From: Rhodospirillum sp.
GTDB taxonomy: Bacteria; Pseudomonadota; Alphaproteobacteria; Rhodospirillales; Rhodospirillaceae
Direction: 5' to 3'
Length of the DNA stretch: 64,000 bases
Assembly (NCBI GenBank): GCA_021741145.1
Contig: JAIOYK010000006.1
Location: 1 to 64,000 of the forward strand
Under the pieces are notes generated by a model, which saw only the letters and a program-made list of their open reading frames with translations, had not been told where the DNA came from and ran no database searches. The position numbers and the translations under genes are program-made. Positions 8,205 through 17,105 of the stretch are shown piece by piece. Positions within the stretch are counted from its first letter, which is position 1; each line of letters begins with the position of its first letter.

Positions 8205-9002
8205 TCAAGCGCAGTCGGCGACCGCGCGCTTGGCCATGACCTTGATCAGGTTGGCCCGGTAAGCGGCATCACCGTGGATGTCCACGTTCAGCCGGTCCGG
8301 GGAGACCATCACGCCGTCGATGGCCTCGGGCGCGAAATTGGCCGAAAGGGCCGCTTCCATGTCGGTCTGGCGGAAGACCCCATCTTGACCGGCGCCGGTC
8401 ACGCCCACCCGGACGCCTCCGGCGGTCTTGGCCACGAAAACGCCGACCAGGGCATAGCGGCTGGCGGGCTGGTCGAACTTCTTGTAAGCCGCCTTTTCCG
8501 GTACGGGGAAGCGCACCGCGGTGATGATCTCGCCTTCCTCCAGGGCCGTTTCGAACAGCCCGGTGAAGAAGTCTTCCGCCGCGATTTCCCGATTGGTGGT
8601 GACGATGGTCGCTCCCAGGGCCAGACAGGCCGAAGGGTAGTCCGCGGCCGGGTCGTTGTTGGCGATGGAACCGCCAAGGGTGCCTCGGTTGCGCACAGCC
8701 GGATCGCCGATGTTTCCAGCGAGGCCAGCCAGGGCCGGAATGGCACCCTTCACCTCGGCGGAGGAGGCCACCGTATCGTGCTTGGTCATGGCCCCGATGG
8801 TCACGGTCCCGCCGGAGACGGTGATGCCCTTCAGATCGGCGCAATCCCGCAGGTCGACCAACTCGCCGGGCATGGCCAAACGCTGTTTCAGGGTGGGGAT
8901 CATGGTCATGCCCCCAGCAATGATTTTCGCGTCCTCGTTGGCCTTCAGCAGGGCGCCGGCGTCGGCGACGGAACCCGGTCGGTGATACTCGAATGCATAC
9001 AT
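8205..9002 (-). CDS. coxM: CO dehydrogenase-type FAD-binding medium subunit (CoxM-like)
   Basis: 265 residues; AAAGGACG lies before the ATG and only 25 nt separate it from coxL. The FAD-binding motifs of the molybdenum hydroxylase medium subunit are present: AKIIAGGMTMIPTLKQRLA near residues 29-47 and the paired glycine motif GNIGDPAVRNRGTLGGSIANNDPAADYP near 95-123. Family knowledge: this subunit passes electrons from the [2Fe-2S] clusters of CoxS to FAD and on to an acceptor. The gene follows coxL, giving the order S-L-M. Confidence 0.93.
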   Translation of the reverse strand: MYAFEYHRPGSVADAGALLKANEDAKIIAGGMTMIPTLKQRLAMPGELVDLRDCADLKGITVSGGTVTIGAMTKHDTVASSAEVKGAIPALAGLAGNIGDPAVRNRGTLGGSIANNDPAADYPSACLALGATIVTTNREIAAEDFFTGLFETALEEGEIITAVRFPVPEKAAYKKFDQPASRYALVGVFVAKTAGGVRVGVTGAGQDGVFRQTDMEAALSANFAPEAIDGVMVSPDRLNVDIHGDAAYRANLIKVMAKRAVADCA

Positions 9003-9027
9003 CTGTTTCGTCCTTTTCCGTCGTCGC

Positions 9028-11406
9028 TTATTCGGCGGCCTGGGCGGTCTTGGCGCCCTGGATGGCGGCCCAAACCTTGGCCGGGGTGGCTGGCATGGAG
9101 ATATCCGTCACGCCCACGTCCAACAGGGCGTCCAGAACCGCGTTGATCACCGAAGGCGGGCTGCCAATGGCCCCGACCTCGCCGCAGCCCTTCACCCCAA
9201 GGGAATTGTGGGTGCATTCGGTGACGCAGTTGTCCACCTTGAAGCTGGGGAAGGCATCGGCCCGGGGCATGGCGTAGTCCATATAGCTGCCCGTGACGAT
9301 CTGACCGCTCTCGTCGTAGACGCATTCCTCCAGCAGAGCCTGGCCGATGCCCTGGGCGAGGCCGCCGTGGATCTGCCCATGGACGATCATCGGATTGACC
9401 ACGTTGCCCACGTCGTCCACCGCGGTCATACCCACGACCTGGGTGACACCGGTGTCCGGATCCACTTCCACCTCGCAGATGTGGCAACCGCCCGGATAGG
9501 TGAAGTTCATCGGGTCGTAGAAGGCCTGTTCCTCCAGCCCCGGCTCCAATTGGTCATGGGGGAAGTTGTGGGGAACATAGGCGGTCAGCGCCACCTGGGC
9601 GAAGGGCATGGCCTTGTCCGTGCCCGCCACCGTGAAGACCCCATCCTTGAAGTCCACGTCCTCGACCGCCGTTTCCAGCACATGGGCGGCGATCTTGCGG
9701 GCCTTTTCGACGACCTTGTTCATGGCCTTCATCAAGGCTTCGCCACCGACGGCCAGGGAGCGCGATCCGTAGGTGCCCATGCCGAAGGGCACCTTGTTGG
9801 TATCCCCATGGCTGATTTCCACGTTCTCCAGCGGGATCCCCAAGGTCTCGGAGACGAGCTGGGCAAAGGTGGTCTCGTGGCCCTGGCCGTGGCTATGGGA
9901 GCCGGTGAAGATGGTCACCCCACCGGTCGGGTGAACCCGCACGACGGCGCTTTCAAAGAGCCCGGCCCGGGCACCGAGGGAGCCCACCACCGCGGAGGGC
10001 GCGATGCCGCAGGCCTCCACATAGGTGGAATAGCCCAGACCCCGCAGCTTTCCGCGCTTGGCCGCCTCGGCCTTGCGGGCAGGGAAGCCCGCGACGTCGG
10101 CCATGTCCTCGGCCCGGTCCAGGGTCGCGAAGTAATTGCCGCTGTCGTATTGCAGGGCCACCGGCGTCTGGTAGGGGAAGGCGTCGATGGGAATGAAGTT
10201 CTTGCGGCGGATCTCCACCCGGTCCAGGCCCATTTCCCGGGCGGCCTTGTCGACGATGCGCTCGATCAGATAGGTCGCCTCGGGCCGTCCGGCCCCCCGA
10301 TAGGCATCCACCGGCACGGTGTTTGTGAAGTAGCTCTTCACATTGCAATGGATGGCCGGGGTCTTGTAGACGCCCGCCAAAAGGGTGGCGTACAGGTAGG
10401 TGGGAACCGAGGTGGCGAAGGTGGACAGATAGGCGCCCATATTGGCCGTGGTCTCGACCTTGAAACCCAGGAAGGTCCCATCCTCGGCCAGGGCCAGTTC
10501 GGCGTGGCTCACATGGTCGCGGCCATGGGCGTCGGACATGAAGCTTTCCGACCGTTCCGCCGTCCATTTGATGGGGCGCCCCACCTTGGGCGCGGCCCAG
10601 GTGACGATGGCTTCCTCGGCGTAGTGGAAGATCTTGGAGCCAAAGCCGCCGCCCACGTCGGGGGCCACCACCCGCAGCTTATGCTCGGGGATATTGAGCA
10701 CGAAGGCACCCATCAGCAGCCGGATCACATGGGGGTTCTGGCTGGTGGTGTAGAGGGTATATTCGCCCGTGCCCTTGTCGAACTCGCCGATATAGGCCCG
10801 GGGCTCCATGGCGTTGGGGATCAGACGATTGTTGGTCACATCGATCTTGGTGATGTGATGGGCTTTTGAAAAGGCCTCGGCCACCGCCGCGGCGTCACCG
10901 ATTTCCCAGTCGTAACACAGGTTTCCCGCGACCTCGTCATGGACCAGCGGCCCCGTCGCGGCGGAGGCCACGCCCACGGTCGCGGGCATTTCCTCGTAAT
11001 CGATCTCGATCAGTTCAGCGGCATCCTTGGCCTGGGCCAAGCTCTCCGCGACGATCAAGGCGACCTGATCGCCCACATGACGCACCCGATCCACCACCAG
11101 GGGCGGATGGGCGGGCTCGTTCATGGGCGACCCGTCCTTCTGGGTGATCAACCAACCGCAAGGGACGGACCCCACGCCATCCGCGGCCATGTCCTTGCCG
11201 GTGAAGATCGCGACGACACCGGGGGCCTTCTCGGCCTCCGTCGTATCGATGGCATTGATCTTGGCGTGGGCGTGGGGGGACCGGAGAATATACCCATGGG
11301 TCATGCCGGGGCGGGCGATGTCATCGGTGTAATTGCCCCGGCCCATCAGGAACCGCTTGTCTTCCTTGCGCTTCACCGAAACGCCAATGCCTGTCACGTT
11401 ACTCAT
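9028..11406 (-). CDS. coxL: CO dehydrogenase-type molybdenum hydroxylase large subunit, form II
   Basis: 792 residues from the ATG at 11406 ([20 protein letters not shown]); the longer frame to 11448 lacks support. Molybdopterin-binding features include [47 protein letters not shown] and the C-terminal [10 protein letters not shown], which holds the catalytic Glu of xanthine-oxidase-family enzymes. The active-site loop at residues 368-374 is AYRGAGR. Form I (proven CO oxidising) enzymes have AYxCSFR, so the Cys that bridges copper is missing and this is form II. The true substrate may be CO with low efficiency or another small molecule. A stem-loop lies in the 152-nt gap after coxS. Confidence 0.93.
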   Translation of the reverse strand: MSNVTGIGVSVKRKEDKRFLMGRGNYTDDIARPGMTHGYILRSPHAHAKINAIDTTEAEKAPGVVAIFTGKDMAADGVGSVPCGWLITQKDGSPMNEPAHPPLVVDRVRHVGDQVALIVAESLAQAKDAAELIEIDYEEMPATVGVASAATGPLVHDEVAGNLCYDWEIGDAAAVAEAFSKAHHITKIDVTNNRLIPNAMEPRAYIGEFDKGTGEYTLYTTSQNPHVIRLLMGAFVLNIPEHKLRVVAPDVGGGFGSKIFHYAEEAIVTWAAPKVGRPIKWTAERSESFMSDAHGRDHVSHAELALAEDGTFLGFKVETTANMGAYLSTFATSVPTYLYATLLAGVYKTPAIHCNVKSYFTNTVPVDAYRGAGRPEATYLIERIVDKAAREMGLDRVEIRRKNFIPIDAFPYQTPVALQYDSGNYFATLDRAEDMADVAGFPARKAEAAKRGKLRGLGYSTYVEACGIAPSAVVGSLGARAGLFESAVVRVHPTGGVTIFTGSHSHGQGHETTFAQLVSETLGIPLENVEISHGDTNKVPFGMGTYGSRSLAVGGEALMKAMNKVVEKARKIAAHVLETAVEDVDFKDGVFTVAGTDKAMPFAQVALTAYVPHNFPHDQLEPGLEEQAFYDPMNFTYPGGCHICEVEVDPDTGVTQVVGMTAVDDVGNVVNPMIVHGQIHGGLAQGIGQALLEECVYDESGQIVTGSYMDYAMPRADAFPSFKVDNCVTECTHNSLGVKGCGEVGAIGSPPSVINAVLDALLDVGVTDISMPATPAKVWAAIQGAKTAQAAE

Positions 11407-11484
11407 GACCTGTAAACTCCCTTGGTACGGCCAGCCCGCGCCATCCACTCCCAGTTTTGGATGGGGACCTTAAATGGCCGAAAC

Positions 11485-11499
11485 GGGGGCATTGCCCCC
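11485..11499 (-). promoter_or_regulatory. Stem-loop between coxS and coxL
   Basis: GGGGGCATTGCCCCC can fold as a six-pair stem with a three-base loop in either strand. It lies in the 152-nt spacer between the coxS stop and the coxL start. No U-run follows it on the minus strand, so it is less likely to be a full terminator. It may tune the ratio of coxS to coxL message by pausing or by protecting a processed 3' end; that is inference. Confidence 0.4.
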
Positions 11500-11558
11500 A
11501 CTGCCTGGACGGAAATCACCCGCACGGAAACGGAAAAAAGGCGACCGGTTGTTTTTTG

Positions 11559-12047
11559 TTACTCGGCCGCCGCCTTGCCCAGAGCGCGCATACGCGCCGC
11601 GCCGTCCCTCACCGCTTCCACGATGTTGTGGTAGCCGGTGCAACGACAGATGTTTCCGCCCAGCCAGTGACGGATTTCCGCCTCGCTGGGGTCGGGGTTG
11701 ACCGCGACCAGATCGACCGCGCTCATCACCATGCCGGGGGTACAGAAGCCGCATTGCAGGCCGTGCTGCTCGCGGAAAGCCTCCTGCATGGGATGCATGG
11801 TCTCGCCGCTGGCCATCCCTTCGATGGTGGTGACCGACGCCCCGTCGGCCATCACCGCCAGCATGGTGCAGCTTTTCACCGACCGACCGTCCACATGGAC
11901 CACGCAGGCCCCGCATTGGCTGGTGTCGCACCCGACGTGGGTGCCGGTGAGCAACAGGTTTTCTCTCAGGAATTCGACCAGCAGCTTGCGGGCATCCACC
12001 TCGCCCGAAACCTGCTTGCCATTGACAGTCATGGAGACCGTGGGCAT
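11559..12047 (-). CDS. coxS: CO dehydrogenase-type [2Fe-2S] small subunit (CoxS-like)
   Basis: 162 residues from the ATG at 12047, with GGGAGG 7 nt upstream. Both cluster-binding motifs are intact: the plant-ferredoxin type [15 protein letters not shown]...C near residues 40-62 and the helical type CGFCTPGMV...CRCTGYHNI in the second half. Family knowledge: electrons pass from the molybdenum site through these two clusters to FAD in CoxM. It is the first gene of the minus-strand cluster, and its upstream region is shared with a divergent XdhC/NifU-like pair. Confidence 0.95.
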   Translation of the reverse strand: MPTVSMTVNGKQVSGEVDARKLLVEFLRENLLLTGTHVGCDTSQCGACVVHVDGRSVKSCTMLAVMADGASVTTIEGMASGETMHPMQEAFREQHGLQCGFCTPGMVMSAVDLVAVNPDPSEAEIRHWLGGNICRCTGYHNIVEAVRDGAARMRALGKAAAE

Positions 12048-12373
12048 GCGTAAACCTCCCTGCGCGCGACTGTTTCGCGATTGAACTCTTCTTTGAATAG
12101 ATCTGGCGACGCACCAAGACCAAGGCGATGCCCCAAAACGATGCATCGGATTCGAAGGACTTTGGGGCGCGGTTCTCATCCACGCGTCCCTTTCCCTTAG
12201 GATCCGGCCCGCCTTGGGAACAACAGAATTGGGCATATCGCACCGACTTGTCCACTAGGCCTTTTGGGTATTTTCATGACGCAACGCGGCATTTTTCCCT
12301 CTCCACCTTGCCCTTGCCCTCGCCCAACCAAGAAGCCATCTTGGAACCATCGCCCCGTTCGGAGCCCGAAGCC
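12048..12373. promoter_or_regulatory. Divergent intergenic region between coxS and the XdhC-N/NifU-like pair
   Basis: 326 nt with no convincing gene. It must hold the promoter of the cox operon (minus) and that of the plus-strand pair. I do not see a strong sigma-70 hexamer pair or a clear palindromic operator. The plus-strand frame of the XdhC-type gene stays open upstream to 12128, but no XdhC-like sequence is encoded there. Confidence 0.4.
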
Positions 12374-12712
12374 ATGCCTGACCAAACCACGCCCCTTTCC
12401 GACACCGATCCCCACACCCAAGCCCAGGATTGGGCAAGGGAGGGGCGATCCGTCGCCCTGGCCACCGTCGTCTCCACCTGGGGCAGTTCCCCCCGCCCCG
12501 CGGGCAGTGCCTTGGCCATCGATGGCGAAGGCGCCTTCGTCGGTTCCGTCTCCGGTGGCTGCATCGAGGGCTCGGTCATCCGTGAGGCCCTGGAGGTCAT
12601 GGAGGACGGCGCCCCCCGGCTGCTCTCCTTCTCGGTATCCAGCGAACAGGCCTGGGAGGTGGGGCTGTCCTGCGGCGGCGAGGTCCGGGTCTTCGTGGAG
12701 AAGGTGGCGTGA
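12374..12712 (+). CDS. XdhC N-terminal-domain protein (stand-alone)
   Basis: 112 residues from the ATG at 12374. The whole protein is the XdhC/CoxI N-terminal domain: ATVVSTWGSSPRPAGSALAI, then FVGSVSGGCIEGSVIREAL, then LSCGGEVRVFVE. These three motifs (GSSPRP, SGGC, CGG) are the conserved part of cofactor-binding XdhC. The Rossmann half is absent here and is encoded by the minus-strand gene at 4844-5578. The two proteins therefore look like separated halves that may act together on CoxL. The gene overlaps the NifU-like gene by 4 nt. Confidence 0.9.
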   Translation: MPDQTTPLSDTDPHTQAQDWAREGRSVALATVVSTWGSSPRPAGSALAIDGEGAFVGSVSGGCIEGSVIREALEVMEDGAPRLLSFSVSSEQAWEVGLSCGGEVRVFVEKVA

Positions 12713-13155
12713 GCGGAGACGGTGGCGCCACCGCGGGCGCGGACGCCCTGTTCAACGCCGCCATCATGGCCGCCGCCAAACGGGCGGAGGATCCCCCCAT
12801 CGAAACGCCGGATCTCCATGTCCACCGGGACAATCCCTTCTGTGGAGACGAGGTGACCATTGACCTGACCTATGACGAGGCGGGCAAGGTGGCCCGGATC
12901 CACGCCACGGCCCGGGGCTGTCTGCTGGTCCAGGCGGCCACCGGCGCGCTCGCCGAGGCCGCGCCGGGCCATGCCCCCGAAGCCATCGCCAAGGCCGCGC
13001 GGTCCTTGCGCGCCCTCCTGAAGGACGGCGCGCCACCCCCTGGGCCCCCCTTCGCCGATCTGGCCATGTTCACCCCCGTTGGCCCGACCAAAAGCCGCCA
13101 TTCCTGTGCTCTCCTGCCCTTCGAGGCCATCGAGAAGGCCTTGGAGAAGGGCTGA
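12709..13155 (+). CDS. NifU/SufU-like iron-sulfur cluster scaffold protein
   Basis: 148 residues, GTG start overlapping the upstream stop (GTGA). The three scaffold cysteines of the IscU/SufU/NifU-N fold are visible: Cys45 in DNPFCGDEV with Asp47, Cys71 in ATARGCLLVQAA and Cys133 in KSRHSCALLPFEAI. The last motif ('R..CA.L.') is nearer to SufU than to IscU. Family knowledge: such proteins hold or relay Fe-S clusters or sulfur. Its translational coupling to an XdhC domain protein next to a [2Fe-2S]/Mo enzyme suggests a dedicated role in cofactor assembly for that enzyme. That role is inference. Confidence 0.82.
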   Translation: MSGDGGATAGADALFNAAIMAAAKRAEDPPIETPDLHVHRDNPFCGDEVTIDLTYDEAGKVARIHATARGCLLVQAATGALAEAAPGHAPEAIAKAARSLRALLKDGAPPPGPPFADLAMFTPVGPTKSRHSCALLPFEAIEKALEKG

Positions 13156-13196
13156 AACCTCCCCAAACCGCCCCTCTGCTTAAAAAGGAAATTCCC

Positions 13197-13601
13197 ATGT
13201 CCGTTTCCGGTCATTGCCTCTGCGGCGCCGTGACGATCTCCACGACCGCCGACCCGGCCTTCTCGGCCAATTGCCATTGCACGGACTGTCGCCACTCCAC
13301 CGGCGCGGCCTACGCCACCTTGTTGTTCTTCAAGGAAGACGACGTCACCATCACAGGCGAGAGGGCGACATTCTCCCACCCCTCGGACCGGGGAACCACC
13401 TTGACCAAATCCTTCTGCCCCAAGTGTGGAAGCCCCATAGCGACCCAAAACGACGCCCGCCCCGGCATGATTGGCATCCGCGCGGGCCAGGTCGACCAGC
13501 CCGAAGCCATCAAACCAGGACGCAACGTCTTCCTCGACAGCAAACTCCCCTCCACGCCCATCGACGAGTCGCTGGCGGGCTCCCCCCGCATGCCCGGTTA
13601 A
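13197..13601 (+). CDS. GFA (CENP-V/glutathione-dependent formaldehyde-activating) family protein
   Basis: 134 residues, 41 nt after the NifU-like gene, with AAGGAA before the ATG. The zinc-binding cysteine pattern of the GFA domain is complete: Cys7-x-Cys9, Cys26-x-Cys28-x2-Cys31 (NCHCTDCRHSTG) and Cys74-x2-Cys77 (FCPKCGSP). Despite the family name, most members are not shown to act on formaldehyde. Exact substrate unknown. It may be co-transcribed with the two genes before it. Confidence 0.9.
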   Translation: MSVSGHCLCGAVTISTTADPAFSANCHCTDCRHSTGAAYATLLFFKEDDVTITGERATFSHPSDRGTTLTKSFCPKCGSPIATQNDARPGMIGIRAGQVDQPEAIKPGRNVFLDSKLPSTPIDESLAGSPRMPG

Positions 13602-13767
13602 GACCGGATCGGGTCCCAGAGGGCGGAGCACGTAAGGACTGGCGGGGACCGTCCGCCGGGCACAATCAGGCAAAACCCACCCTCTGAACCCTCCTCCCCT
13701 TGTCAGAATGCATGGGGTCTGTATGCTCGACTCCCTTTGTGAGCGGCGTGGGGAGGGATCGGGACGG

Positions 13768-14541
13768 ATGAGCATTTTCGGAAAGATCATCGGAGGCGTC
13801 GGCGGCTTCATCATCGGTGGCCCCCTGGGCGCCGTCCTGGGCGCGGCGGCCGGACACGCCTATGACCGCATGCGCGAGGAAGGTCAGGAAGCCTATGGCC
13901 CCGCGGAAGGTGTTCTAAGCGGTTCGACCTTCGACCGGAGCGATGACGCCGCCCGCCAAATGGCCTTTACCGTGGCGGTCATCGCCCTGGGCGCCAAGAT
14001 GGCCAAGGCCGATGGTACGGTCAGCCGAGAGGAAGTCGCCGCCTTCAAGCGTGCCTTCCGCATCCCCCCGGAGGACATGGAGGCCGTTGGCCGCATGTTC
14101 GACGAAGCAAAGCGCAGCCCCGACGGCTACGACGCCTATGCCCGACAGATCGCCCAGATGTTCGCCGACACCCCCCAGGTGCTGGAGGAATTGTTGGGCG
14201 CGCTGTTCGTCATCGCCCAGGCCGACGGACGCATTCACCTCAATGAGGTCGCCTTTCTGCACCGGGTTGCCGATATCTTCGGCCTGCCTCCCAGGGATTT
14301 CGACCGGATCAAGGCCACCCACGCCCCGGGCGAGCCCGATCCCTACGAGGTCCTGGGCGTCACGCCGGAGATGGACGACACGGCCATCCGCTCGGCCTAC
14401 CTGAAACTGGTCCGGGAGAACCACCCCGATACCTTGGTCGCCCAAGGCATGCCGCCGGACTTCGTGGAATTGGCCAACCAGAAAATGGCCACCATCAATA
14501 CCGCCTACGACACCATAACCACGGCCAGAAGAAACCGATAA
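13768..14541 (+). CDS. DjlA-like protein with TerB and J domains
   Basis: 257 residues from the ATG at 13768. The N-terminus is a glycine-rich hydrophobic hairpin (IIGGVGGFIIGGPLGAVLGAAAG) likely to insert in the membrane. Next comes a TerB-like helical domain (about 60-180; AKADGTVSREEVAAFKR, IAQADGRIHLNEVAFLHRVA). It ends with a J domain from about 190 containing DPYEVLGV and the essential HPD tripeptide near residue 220. Family knowledge: DjlA is a membrane-bound DnaK co-chaperone. An intrinsic-terminator-like hairpin follows the gene. Confidence 0.9.
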   Translation: MSIFGKIIGGVGGFIIGGPLGAVLGAAAGHAYDRMREEGQEAYGPAEGVLSGSTFDRSDDAARQMAFTVAVIALGAKMAKADGTVSREEVAAFKRAFRIPPEDMEAVGRMFDEAKRSPDGYDAYARQIAQMFADTPQVLEELLGALFVIAQADGRIHLNEVAFLHRVADIFGLPPRDFDRIKATHAPGEPDPYEVLGVTPEMDDTAIRSAYLKLVRENHPDTLVAQGMPPDFVELANQKMATINTAYDTITTARRNR

Positions 14542-14591
14542 CGCTGGCGCCCCTCTGTCCTTCGTGCCCCTGTCCTTCGTGCCTCTTTCCT

Positions 14592-14622
14592 CCGCCCCGT
14601 GCTCCCAGCCCGGGGCGGTTTC
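14592..14622 (+). terminator. Intrinsic terminator candidate after the DjlA-like gene
   Basis: CCGCCCCG (14592-14599) pairs perfectly with CGGGGCGG (14611-14618) across an 11-nt loop, followed by TTTCCGTTCT. It lies 50 nt after the stop codon and 25 nt before the next gene. Just upstream, CTGTCCTTCGTGCC is present twice in tandem. Confidence 0.65.
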
Positions 14623-14646
14623 CGTTCTCGTTGGATCAAACCGACC

Positions 14647-15537
14647 ATGGGTCTACTCGATACCCTCGCCGCGCTGACCGTGGCGACCCTTTGGGGTATG
14701 AATTTCGTCGTCGTCAAAACCGGGGTCGGGGACATGCCTCCCTTCCTTCTAACGACTCTGCGTTTCGCCCTGGCCGCGGCCCTGGTGACTCCCTTCCTGC
14801 GCCTGGAACGACGGCACATCAAACAAGTGATCCTGCTGTCCGTCACATTCGGCACTGTCCATTTCGCCCTGCTGTTCACCGCCATCAACATGGTCGACGC
14901 CGCCACCGCGGCGATCATCATCCAATTGGGCACCCCCTTCGCCACCTTGGGCGCGGTCCTTTTCTTCAAGGAACGCATGGACTGGGTCCGTTGGGTTGGC
15001 CTGTTCCTCGCCTTCCTGGGGGTTGTCCTTGTGGCCGGGGAGCCCCATCTAGGGTCCCCCCTTGCCATCTTCATCCTGGTGGTCTCCGCGTTGGGTTGGG
15101 CCAGTTCCAACCTGATCATGAAGACCATCCACGGGGCGAACCCGGTAACCATGAGCGGCTGGCTCTCCCTCTTTGCCCTCCCGCAAAGTCTTGTTCTGAG
15201 CCTGTGGTTCGAGGGCGACCCCCTGCCACTGATGGCCCGGATGACATGGGTCGGATGGAGCGCGGTGATTTACACAGGCCTCTTCGCGAGCATTGTCTCC
15301 CATTCCCTGTGGTATAATCTGCTCGACAGATACCCCGTAACCGGTGTGACCCCCTTCGCCCTGCTCGCGCCCATTATTGGCATCTGCGCGGGTATTTTCC
15401 TGCTTGGCGAACAGGCCACGCCGGAAAAGCTGGTGGGCGGAGCGGTAACCCTGTTCGGGGTGGCGCTGATCGAAATCTGGGGCCGGCGGGTGGACTCGCG
15501 GCGGAAACGCGCGCTCCCCCGGAAGACAAACGAATAG
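14647..15537 (+). CDS. EamA/DMT-family transporter
   Basis: 296 residues from the ATG at 14647. Ten hydrophobic segments in two EamA halves can be traced, opening with LLDTLAALTVATLWGMNFVVVKTG (the typical first helix of the family, 'a..WG.nfv..k') and later ASSNLIMKTI at the start of the second half. The second half ends with AGIFLLGEQATPEKLVGGAVTLFGVAL, which is typical of the family. The C-terminus is basic (RRVDSRRKRALPRKTNE). The substrate is unknown; relatives export amino acids, purines or metabolites. Confidence 0.88.
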   Translation: MGLLDTLAALTVATLWGMNFVVVKTGVGDMPPFLLTTLRFALAAALVTPFLRLERRHIKQVILLSVTFGTVHFALLFTAINMVDAATAAIIIQLGTPFATLGAVLFFKERMDWVRWVGLFLAFLGVVLVAGEPHLGSPLAIFILVVSALGWASSNLIMKTIHGANPVTMSGWLSLFALPQSLVLSLWFEGDPLPLMARMTWVGWSAVIYTGLFASIVSHSLWYNLLDRYPVTGVTPFALLAPIIGICAGIFLLGEQATPEKLVGGAVTLFGVALIEIWGRRVDSRRKRALPRKTNE

Positions 15538-15585
15538 GGGCCGGAATGGGAGGACGCGGAATGATCGGCACATCGAAAGCAAGCC

Positions 15586-16353
15586 ATGGTTCCGGACCGA
15601 AACGGAATGGATGATCGCGGAAATGGGGCGAAAGTTCCCCGCGTCGCGGGTCCCCTGGAGGAACGGATCCGGGATATTCCCTCCCCCAATCGGGACGAAC
15701 GCCCCCAGGGGCGCCCGATTGATACCCTGGTGATCCACTATACGGGCATGCGGTCGGCCGAGGAGGCCATCCAGCGCCTCGCCGATCCCGAAGCCAAGGT
15801 CTCCGCCCATTATCTGATCCACGAGGATGGCCGGATCCTGCGGATGGTCCCCGAGTCCGACCGCGCTTGGCATGCCGGTGTTTCCCATTGGCGGGGGCGG
15901 GGGCGACTCAACGACACCTCCATTGGCATAGAGTTGGTCAATCCGGGCCATGAATTTGGCTATCGACCCTTCCCCCAGGCCCAGATCGACAGCCTGACCC
16001 TGCTCTGCCGGGATATCCTGAAGCGCCACCCCATCCCCGCCCGCAACGTGGTGGGCCACGCCGACATCGCGCCGACCCGCAAGGAAGACCCTGGTGAACT
16101 GTTCGACTGGCATGCCCTGGCCCGGGCCGGCGTGGGCCTTTGGCCGACGCGGGCGATGCCGGCCCTGTCCGCGCCAGAGGACCGGGACAACGCCGCCCTG
16201 CTGCTGGAGCGCATCGGCTACGACGTCACCGACCGCACCGCGGCCATCGTCGCCTTTCAACGCCACTTTCGACCGGACAGGATCGACGGGCGCATGGACC
16301 CGGAGACCTTTGGGCTCCTCCTGGCGCTGGCCTCGGAAGTCACCGGACCCTGA
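15586..16353 (+). CDS. N-acetylmuramoyl-L-alanine amidase, AmiD-like (Amidase_2)
   Basis: 255 residues. The Amidase_2 zinc fold is clear: IDTLVIHYTGMRSAEEAI with zinc-ligand His51, SAHYLIHEDGRILRMV, RAWHAGVSHW, NDTSIGIELVNPGH, and NVVGHADIAPTRKEDPGELFDW with the second His and the metal-binding Asp. The last 60 residues (LLERIGYDVTDRTAAIVAFQRHFRPDRIDGRMD) are a peptidoglycan-binding-like domain. There is no signal peptide or lipobox, unlike E. coli AmiD, so a cytoplasmic role on anhydro-muropeptides (AmpD-like) is possible. A start at the internal Met8 cannot be excluded. Confidence 0.92.
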   Translation: MVPDRNGMDDRGNGAKVPRVAGPLEERIRDIPSPNRDERPQGRPIDTLVIHYTGMRSAEEAIQRLADPEAKVSAHYLIHEDGRILRMVPESDRAWHAGVSHWRGRGRLNDTSIGIELVNPGHEFGYRPFPQAQIDSLTLLCRDILKRHPIPARNVVGHADIAPTRKEDPGELFDWHALARAGVGLWPTRAMPALSAPEDRDNAALLLERIGYDVTDRTAAIVAFQRHFRPDRIDGRMDPETFGLLLALASEVTGP

Positions 16354-16416
16354 CTTTCCCATGCCATCCCATCCTTTCCCCCTTCCGAAGCCCGTCCCTT
16401 TATCCTAAGGTCCGGC

Positions 16417-16840
<424 letters not shown>

Positions 16841-16860
16841 TTGGTTGTTATATACCTCGC

Positions 16861-16920
16861 GCCTGTCCGCGTCGCGGACCATCCACAAAAGCCTGTCCGC
16901 GTCGCGGACCATCCGCCGAA
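16861..16920. repeat. Two tandem 30-bp units with a 15-bp palindromic core
   Basis: The 24-nt sequence beginning GCCTGTCCGCGTCGCGGACC occurs at 16861-16884 and again at 16891-16914, each followed by a variable 6-nt spacer. The core GTCCGCG-T-CGCGGAC is a perfect palindrome around one central base. It starts 20 nt after the rnpB 3' end. The rest of the 522-nt gap to mraZ (16841-17362) holds no gene I can support; it carries this repeat and a LexA-type site at 17091. Confidence 0.75.
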
Positions 16921-17090
16921 GCGCGCTCTCCGCGCGGCGTCTCCCGAGGCGTTTGGGGGCAAGCTCCCCCTCCACACCCATAAAATCCCACGGTTCGTCC
17001 CATCCCATCCCATGGGAAACCCATTCCCCGGTCACTCCTCGCGCGCTCCCTCTTTGTGATTCGCGCCGTTCTCCTTCCCACATATTGTGA

Positions 17091-17105
17091 GAACATAATA
17101 AGAAC
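17091..17105. promoter_or_regulatory. LexA (SOS) box candidate, GAAC-N7-GAAC
   Basis: GAAC-ATAATAA-GAAC matches exactly the GAAC-N7-GAAC / GTTC-N7-GTTC motif bound by alphaproteobacterial LexA. It overlaps a CATAAT hexamer (17094-17099) that could be a -10 element on the plus strand. It lies 258 nt upstream of mraZ with no intervening gene. A match to this 8-base pattern is expected by chance about once per window of this size, so the location is the main support. Confidence 0.4.

Noticed and set aside
9208-10869. 553-residue plus-strand open frame opposite coxL
   Set aside because: Antisense of a conserved enzyme, low-complexity Gly/His composition, no motif.
16861-16920. CRISPR-like array near rnpB
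   Set aside because: Only two units with 6-nt spacers; no cas gene in the window.
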